From: Endomychus coccineus | Lineage: Eukaryota; Arthropoda; Insecta; Coleoptera; Endomychidae | DNA length: 64,000 bases | Assembly: GCA_958510875.1 (NCBI GenBank) | Contig: OY294069.1 | Location: 175,442,868 to 175,506,867, forward strand | Direction: 5' to 3' | Part shown: positions 58,001 through 64,000 of the stretch, piece after piece | Position numbering within the stretch: position 1 is the first letter of the stretch | How the letters are laid out: each line of letters starts with the position of its first letter | Translations under genes and position numbers: made by a program | Notes under the pieces: model-generated | What the model saw: the letters and a program-made list of their open reading frames with translations, nothing else | What the model was told of the DNA's origin: nothing | Database searches by the model: none

Positions 58001-60239
58001 TAATAGCTTTTCTCAAACATTAACAATAAAATCGATTTTGTAATAACAAAACATAATCATTATATTTTTAATTGATTCTCATTTAATTATTTTACGAATT
58101 AGTAAAATTAATTCAATTACGATCGTGATTAAATTAAACTAGAAATTAGATTCTATAATGAAATTACTCATTTTTTTCCGCATTAATCACTTTTCAAAAT
58201 GTAAAAAAAGTAAACAGTTATATAATAATAATAGATCGATAATTTTACAAAATTAAGATTAAAATGTGAATATTCATTATAGATAATTACAAGGATGAGG
58301 ATTAATTAAATTTAAAAAAAATAAACTTTTTTCTATGAGTAATAATTTTATCATGAAATAAAAACACATCGCTTCAACATTACGCAAATAGCTTATAAAT
58401 TAATTGATAAAATTACCTCAAAACCTAAAAAACAAATTGGATTTAACGCGGCTTGAATATCTTAAAAAAATTCGAATTGCAAATATTTGAAAAATTCTAT
58501 AATATAATTAATTAATTTTTGTGCCATACTGAAATATGTACCGGAAGAACGATAAAATTAATATTATGGAAACGATGAAATAAAATTAAATAACAAAATG
58601 GTTTTCAAGGCAATATAAATACTTTTTGACCAAAATTCTTCCTAAAAAATGTATATCCAGGGAATCAAATTAGTTATTAATTGTTCGTAATAAACAATTA
58701 TATCAAATGTAAAATAAGTAAAACATATAGAATGAACCATGTGACTAGGGAAAAAACTAAAAATAAACTTATTTCCATTGTTAAATTTTTCCTGAAAGCA
58801 CCTTTGAAATATGAATAATTCAGTAAAATATGAATATAATCAATAAAACGAACGATAAAATTGATATTATGGATAGGAGAAAATAAAAATAGATGACAAA
58901 ATGGTTTTTGAGGCAATGTAAAAATATATTCTTACCAACATTCCTCCTATAAAATTTATATCCGGGGAATTAAATTAATTATTAATTTAATGTAATAAAT
59001 AATTACATTAAATTTAAAATAAGTAAAACATATAGAGTGAACCATGTGATTTGATGAAAATAATACTAGGGAAAAAACTACAAGTAAATTAATTTCCATT
59101 GTTGAATCATTCCTGAATCCACCTTTGAAATATGAATAATTCAGTAAAATATGAATATAATCAATAAATTTTTGTGGCATAATTGAATATGTACAAGAGG
59201 AACGATAAAATTAATATTATGGATAGAAGATAATAAAAATAGATGACAAAATGATTTTTGAGGCAATATAAAAATATATTCTTACCAAAATTCCTCCTAT
59301 TATATTTATATCCGGGAATTAAATTAATTATTAATTTAACGTAATAAATAATTACATTAAATTTAAAATAAGTAAAACATAGAATGAACTATGTGATTTG
59401 ATAAAAATAATACTAGGGAAAAAAGTACAAATTAATTCATTCCCATTGTTGTATTTTTCCTGAAATCACCTTTGAAATATGAATAAAAAATAAATTAATG
59501 TAAAAATATTTCCTTATCAAAATTCCTCCCAAAAAATTTATTTCGGAGGAATTAAATTAATTATTAATTCAACTTAATAAACAATTAAATTAAATGCAAA
59601 ATAAGTAAAACGTATAAAACGAACTATGTGATTTGATAATAATAATAATATTAAAGAGACAACAATTAAATTAATTTTCATGGTTGATTTTTTCCTGAAA
59701 CTACCTTCAAAATATGAATAATTCAGTGAAATAACTAAACTCACGTTAAAATGACTCCGGGGGCTGCGAAGTCCGTGAAATCCGGCTTTTCATAACCATA
59801 AACGGGACTTTCAAACTAGAAAAAAAAATACGAGCCTTAAATTCAGTTCGAGAGGATTTTGTTTCGTGAACTTACCTTGATGGGAGTTCTGCCAACTACG
59901 GGATCTATAGAACAAGATTCCAGGTAACCTTGAAAGAATGTTTGGAACGAATAATACAAGTCCCTTTGGATGAAACTTCCAATGTTCTCATCTGAAAAAA
60001 AATTTCTTATATCTTGTAGGAAAACTACTGAGGAATAAACTATATTCTTGTTAATACTAACTCGATTTATCCTGGTAAACTGACACAGTAGATCCCTCTA
60101 AATCCCACATCGGCACGTCGCGTCCTAATTCTAGTCTTGATCTAATCGAGTCAGAAAAGTTTCCAGGAATGACCAGAGTAGCCCAGCTTTGCCCTTTTCT
60201 AACTGTTTGTGTTGCTTCTTCCGGAGTTTTGAAGTAACT
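55020..60239 (-). CDS. ABCH-type ABC transporter, C-terminal membrane half (partial)
   Basis: Five minus-strand exons join in frame: 60239-60062, 59991-59876, 59815-59745, 57876-57611, 55321-55020, about 310 residues. Exons 1-3 encode the extracellular loop (YFKTPEEATQTVRKGQSWAT, the Cys-bearing GYLESCSIDP). Exon 4 has membrane helices and the ABC2-type motif GAMLLERNEGILERSLVNG with SHVITQF. Exon 5 has ENERSATYMALGSF, LCGIIWPIEAM, LPLTKSTESMR and the closing helix, ending KFKKG. LERNEG and LCGIIWPIE point to the arthropod ABCH (ABCG23-like) half-transporters that export lipids for cuticle barrier formation. The preceding ATPase exons should lie to the right but are not found by 64000, so they are outside the window. 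Introns carry Penelope-type repeats and a tandem array. No frame defects were seen. Confidence 0.88.
55569..55614 (-). ncRNA. Hammerhead ribozyme-like motif, unit 1
   Basis: Minus strand: TTTAGC (stem I), core CTGAAGA (fits CUGANGA), GACC with an A/T-rich 11-nt loop and GGTC (stem II), GAAA, CATC, then GCTGAA pairing with TTTAGC over 6 bp including one G-T wobble. Stem III is minimal and has C-A in place of C-G, so this copy is probably weaker than the one at 56663. Confidence 0.6.
55893..56646. mobile_element. Non-autonomous DNA element with about 70-bp inverted repeats
   Basis: GAAGTGAAAACTT followed by TATGGCGCGTTGGGCACTTT at the left (from 55920) matches the inverse of the right end (to 56646). 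Similarity continues about 70 bp inward to CTCGCGACA. It interrupts a Penelope-type repeat unit: GACAGCAAAAAA before it and AAAAAGACGTTG after it are continuous in other units. About 27 bp with a GCACTCCGGGAGTGC hairpin precede the left repeat and are unexplained. No transposase. Confidence 0.65.
56663..56708 (-). ncRNA. Hammerhead ribozyme-like motif, unit 2 (best copy)
   Basis: Same layout as 55569-55614, but the segment after GAAA is CGTC, so A-U and C-G pairs of the minimal stem III are both possible, and the cleavage triplet is GTC. Stem I is TTTAGC with GCTGAA; stem II is GACC/GGTC. All core positions match the hammerhead consensus. A stem III this short usually works better as a tandem dimer, and the array arrangement would allow that. 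Confidence 0.65.
57000..57046 (-). ncRNA. Decayed hammerhead-like motif, unit 3
   Basis: The core CTGAAGA, GAAA and CGTC are present, but stem II is disrupted (AAGC against GGAT). Probably inactive. Confidence 0.45.
58480..59725. repeat. Diverged tandem repeat in ABCH-gene intron 3
   Basis: The block ACCTTTGAAATATGAATAA or a variant recurs at about 58800, 59121, 59468 and 59703, spaced 321, about 347 and about 235 bp. Units also share CCTCCTATAAAATTTAT, ATTAAATTAATTATTAATT and ACTAGGGAAAAAA. They are AT-rich and non-coding, with indels between units. The array ends shortly before the donor of exon 3. Confidence 0.8.
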
Positions 60240-61049
60240 CTAAAATAATATTTTATGCTATAGCTGCTAATCTTCGACTTCTCATTCGAAAATAACATTA
60301 ATATACTTATAGGATCTTATTCCTCGGATGATCAAGAAAAAAGCTCGTATAAACAAGGGTCGAAAAATGCTTCTTAAGGGAACAGCTCTCTAAATAGTGA
60401 ATTATGAAATTTAATATGAGAAAGTAATATACGATTCCTTAACTACGTCTGCAAACAAAAATATTCATTCATATCAGGAACGTCTAGAAATATCGGGACG
60501 GGGGGGTACGTTGGGTAAACAATACCCCAAACATTTTGTATGTGATTTTTTCGTAATGTTGCATGAAAACCCTTTAAATTTCTTTCAATGTGCAAATTTT
60601 TCTCCCTTAAAATTTTCTGTGGAAAGATGCACCCTTTGCGAGTTACAAATATTGAAAAATGATTGGAAGCTTAGTTGTTAAAAAATTAATACTTTTGATT
60701 AATATTTTTTTTAAGAATTATTTTACAAGAAATATGAAGGTTTATTTGATTTAGCAAATATTTTATATGAACGAATAAGAAGTCGAAGTTTATATTTAAA
60801 TAAAGGTTAAATTAATATTAGACCTTTATCAATATGATGATTTTTATTTTGTGTTGCAAATATGGCTGCTCAAGCTTTTTTAAATTTACTAGGAGAAATA
60901 TATTCTCTTTTTTCATATTCTTTTTCTCAACAGAATATTTTATTCTGGCTTATTTTCTTTTTGAATTAATAATATTCGTGAGTTTTTATTATTATTTCTT
61001 CATTGATTTCCATTAAATTTATTAATTTTGAAAAGAGATTTATTTTTTC
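60240..61049. other. ABCH-gene upstream intron, no exon seen
   Basis: AT-rich intron. The frame at 60834-61016 is very Phe-rich because of T runs and I do not regard it as coding. The mitochondrial insertion may begin within the right end of this stretch. Confidence 0.35.
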
Positions 61050-61690
61050 ATTTGAGTAGTTTAATAAAATATTATAAATTTTATCTTAAATTATTTGTTT
61101 AATATTTTTTATTATTTTTTTTCATTCATCATTTTGTTTTTAATATCTTTAAATTTTATAATATGATATAATAATACAGTTTATTTTTTAGAACTTAATT
61201 TTATTATATTTAATAGAACCAATATTTCTATATTACTATTAATTGATTAAATATCATTATTATTTTCAAGATTTGTTTTGTTAATTTCATCTGTAGTAAT
61301 TTATTATAGTATTGATTATATGAATGGGGATTTAAATTTAAATCGGTTTATTTTATTAGTAGTTTAATATTATATATAATATTATTAATTTATTCTCCTA
61401 ATTTGATTAGAATTTTATTAGGGTGAGATGTATTAGGATTGGGATTAGTATCTTATTGTTTAGTAATTTATCATCAAAATAATAAATCTTTTAATGCGGG
61501 AATATTAAATGCTTTATCAAATCGAGTAGGAGATGTTTTATTATTAATATCAATTGCTTGAATATTAAATTATGGAAGTTGAAATTCAATTTTTTATGTT
61601 GATCTAATGAAATAAAGTTAATTTCATTTATATTTGTTTTAGCAGCAATAACAAAAAGAGCTTTCAAATTCCTTATTCTTCTTGTCATTT
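61050..61690 (+). pseudogene. Nuclear mitochondrial insertion (NUMT) of ND5
   Basis: Read with the invertebrate mitochondrial code (TGA as Trp, ATA as Met), the plus strand gives DYMNGDLNLNRF (about 61317), SPNLIRILLGWDVLG, SYCLVIYHQNNKSFNAGM, LSNRVGDVLLL, NYGSWNSIFYVDLM and FVLAAMTKSAFKFL. These are consecutive blocks of the proton-pumping NADH dehydrogenase subunit 5. Frameshifts and a duplicated LGLG stretch show decay. It is flanked by nuclear DNA: ABCH-gene intron on the left and a Penelope-type relic on the right. It cannot be functional in the nucleus. Confidence 0.88.
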
Positions 61691-62229
61691 CTAATTTAGT
61701 TTATGATGAGGACTACTCAGTACTTCAAGAATGTTTTTTGTGGATAAGGGTGAATATTTATTATTTATAGCGTTATCCACAGTGTGAACTCTTTCATAGT
61801 TTATCCTTGTGTATATTAATGGTTAAAATTCCTAAGCGCGCGCGTATTGCGCCTATACGCTGATACGCCACTGGGGCCAACACAATAGGATTCAATCAGC
61901 CAGTTTGTTTAATACAGTAAAGGTCAACGGTATAATATACTATAATTTACAAAGTCAGTAAACAAACTTAATATTCGCGATTGGTGAATCGGAATTGTCT
62001 TATACTTACTTAAATATCTTTAACACTTCAACAGAGCATCGATGACATAAACGTAAATAGTGATTTTTATGACATTTGTCAATACTGTTGTGAGAAATTC
62101 AATTCCTACTAAATCATATAAATTTTAACAAAGGCGAAGGTGTTATTTCATAAGATATTGGTATTGGTTGAGATGGTAGCTTAATAGAAAGATCAGTACA
62201 CTTATGACTGAGTCTTGGGATAATAATAG
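61691..62229. other. Penelope-type terminal-repeat relic and filler
   Basis: TATGATGAGGACTACTCAGT followed by TTATCCACAGTGTGAACTC and ATAGTTTAT (61700-61805) is a diverged copy of the 34427-34520 segment, including a ruined hammerhead core. The rest shows nothing recognisable. Confidence 0.45.
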
Positions 62230-62767
62230 CTGAGTAGATCCACATCAGCTGCTTAGGCTCCAAATTCCACTTCATGCCAATTGCTCCTTTACACTGGATC
62301 TCTCATAGCATTTTGACACCTATAGTCTCCCGTTGCATTTGCCATAGCAGTTTTTTGTCCAGGGTGACTCTCAGATATTTCGCCTCGGAAAAGTCAACTG
62401 ACTCGTCTCCGATTACCATTTCCTTCAGAGGCTCGATTTTGTACCTTCTGCTCCTGCAAGGTACCCTCGTAGGCTCTTCTGGTGAGTATGGCGATTTCAT
62501 CCGCATACCTTACTCATAGCTCATCCACGACCAAATTCTATGAATGGGGGGAGAGTTCCTCTCCCTGTAGACACCCTTCTGATACCGACCCTTTCAGAGT
62601 ATAACCTTGCCACGTCGTGGAAAGCTGTCTACCTTCAAGTGTATTCATAATCCACCCTATTAGTTCTTGCGGGATATCATGTCTCTCCACCGCTTGTTTA
62701 ATAGAACCCCTAGAAGTCTTGTTAAAAGCCCCCTCTATGTCCAAGAGGGCACCAATAAGGTAATCCT
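62230..62767 (-). mobile_element. I-clade-like LINE RT fragment
   Basis: Minus-strand frames give MDIEGAFNKTSRGSIKQAVE (first catalytic Asp block, 62744 onward), IGWIMNTLEGRQL and GCLQGEELSPHS (a decayed GCPQGGVLSPLLW). Further on (62506-62303) come IGDESVDFSEAKYLRVTLDK and WQMQRETIG. The YADD block lies in a broken frame near 62500. It is related in type to the fragment at 29940-30540. Its 5' side continues into a tandem array that has amplified part of it. Confidence 0.75.
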
Positions 62768-64000
62768 GGTTATAAAAATCAAGATATCTCCAATATTTTG
62801 TTGTATTGATAGGAGAATCAAAAGAATTTGTCAGAGGAATCCGTGGTTGTCCGGACCAAGAATAATTGCAATGATTCCCCTAAAGTTCGTGCAAGAACTG
62901 TTCAACGAAGATTGGTTGAAGCGAAACTTTTCAGCAGACGTTCTACCAAAAAAACGATGGTTACTGAAAGAAAGTTCTCACGGGATACCATGTCTCTCCA
63001 CCGCTTGTTTAAAAGAACCTCTAGAGGTCCTGTTAAAGGCCCCTCTATGTCCAAGGAGGCATCAATAAGATAATCCTGGTTATAAAAATCAAGATATCTC
63101 CAATATTTTGTTGTATTGATAGGAGAATCAAAAGAATTTGTCAGAGGAATCCATGGTAGTCCGGACCAAGAATAATTGCAATGATTCCCCTGAAGTTCGT
63201 GCAAGAACTGTTCAACGAAGATTGGTTGAAGCGTAACTTTTCAGCAGACGTTCTGCTAAAAAACGATGGTTACTGAAAGAAAGTTCTCACGGGATACCAT
63301 GTCTCTCCACCGCTTGTTTAAAAGAACCTCTAGAGGTCCTGTTAAAGGCCCCTCTATGTCCAAGAGGGCACCAATAAGATAATCCTGGTTATAAAAATCA
63401 AGATATCTCCAATATTTTGTTGTATTGATAGGATAATCAAAAGAATTTGTCAGAGGAATCCGTGGTTGTCCGGACCAAGAATAATTGCAATGATTCCCCT
63501 GAAGTTCGTGCAAGAACTGTTCAACGAAGATTGGTTGAAGCGTAACTTTTCAGCAGACGTTCTGCTAAAAAACGATGGTTACTGAAAGAAAGTTCTCACG
63601 GGATACCATGTCTCTCCACCGCTTGTTTAAAAGAACCTCTAGAGGTCCTGTTAAAGGCCCCTCTATGTCCAAGAGGGCACCAATAAGATAATCCTGGTTA
63701 TAAAAATCAAGATATCTCCCATATTTTTTTGTATTGATAGGAGAATCAAAAGAATTTGTCAGAGGAATCCATGGTAGTCCGGACCAAGAATAATTGCAAT
63801 GATTCCCCTGAAGTTCGTGCAAGAACTGTTCAACGAAGATTGGTTGAAGCGTAACTTTTCAGCAGACGTTCTGCTAAAAAACGATGGTTACTGAAAGAAA
63901 GTTCTCACGGGATACCATGTCTCTCCACCGCTTGTTTAAAAGAACCTCTAGAGGTCCTGTTAAAGGCCCTTCTATGTCCAAGAGGGCACCAATAAGATAA
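62768..64000. repeat. Tandem array of a chimeric LINE/Tc1 unit, 309-310 bp
   Basis: GGTTATAAAAATCAAGATAT recurs at about 62768, 63078, 63387 and 63696, so four units reach the window end, and the array likely continues beyond. Each unit joins a minus-strand piece of the LINE RT (DIEG block through TSRG-like and RWRDMVSRE text) to a plus-strand piece of a Tc1-like transposase DNA-binding domain (VRARTVQRRLVEAKLFSRRS). Divergence between units is only a few percent. Frames running through units are by-products. Confidence 0.9.

Noticed and set aside
60834..61016. Phe-rich 60-codon ORF near the NUMT
   Set aside because: It arises from T-runs; no match to mitochondrial blocks in the expected order and no start context.
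62667..63822. Several 81-133-codon ORFs on both strands
   Set aside because: They run across the LINE/Tc1 junction of the tandem units and are not coherent proteins; the real signals are the short RT and transposase pieces.
60240..64000. Search for the ATPase exons of the ABCH-type transporter
   Set aside because: No Walker A, signature (LSGGQ-like) or Walker B block was found on the minus strand; only transposon debris, so those exons must lie outside.

Overview
This is a window of AT-rich, intron- and transposon-laden eukaryotic nuclear DNA, almost certainly from an insect. The evidence is GT-AG spliced genes with invertebrate-type products, an ABCH-type transporter fragment (an arthropod-enriched subfamily), Penelope-like, I-, CR1/Jockey- and R4-like retroelements, a Helentron fragment, and a nuclear copy of an insect-style mitochondrial ND5 that needs TGA read as Trp. 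A beetle is my best guess, at low confidence.

I can follow six genes. (1) 2303-3914 (+): the last exon of a peroxisomal ABCD3/PMP70 half-transporter. (2) 11120-11452 (-): a small basic protein I do not recognise. (3) 12961-18944 (+): complete calreticulin in four exons, ending in HDEL. (4) 21336-31108 (+): NSF, the SNARE-disassembly ATPase, in 13 exons after a short, uncertain first exon. (5) 38551-47575 (+): a chromatin-type protein with KAT6-like winged helices, AT-hook, double PHD finger and a C-terminal SAM domain. (6) 60239-55020 (-): the C-terminal membrane half of an ABCH-type transporter whose ATPase exons lie outside the window. Calreticulin and NSF are unrelated housekeeping genes of the secretory pathway; I see no operon-like logic.

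Most of the rest is mobile or repetitive DNA. NSF intron 6 holds a Penelope-like element with one end inverted, broken by a hAT-like element that is itself broken by a mariner-like element with about 605-bp inverted repeats. The SAM-gene introns hold a 2.9-kb foldback element and a Helentron helicase/endonuclease fragment. Other foldback or MITE-like elements lie near 6.0, 32.1, 54.4 and 55.9 kb. Tandem arrays with units of about 290-310 bp occur at 17.5-18.9, 48.9-50.5, 58.5-59.7 and 62.8-64.0 kb.

The most distinctive signal is a set of hammerhead-ribozyme-like motifs inside Penelope-type terminal repeats (14344-14385, 55569-55614, 56663-56708, with decayed relatives near 15.3, 19.5, 34.4 and 57.0 kb). 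At least two look structurally complete. Also notable are the mariner element whose inverted repeats contain the transposase start codon, and the KAT6-N-terminus-plus-SAM architecture.
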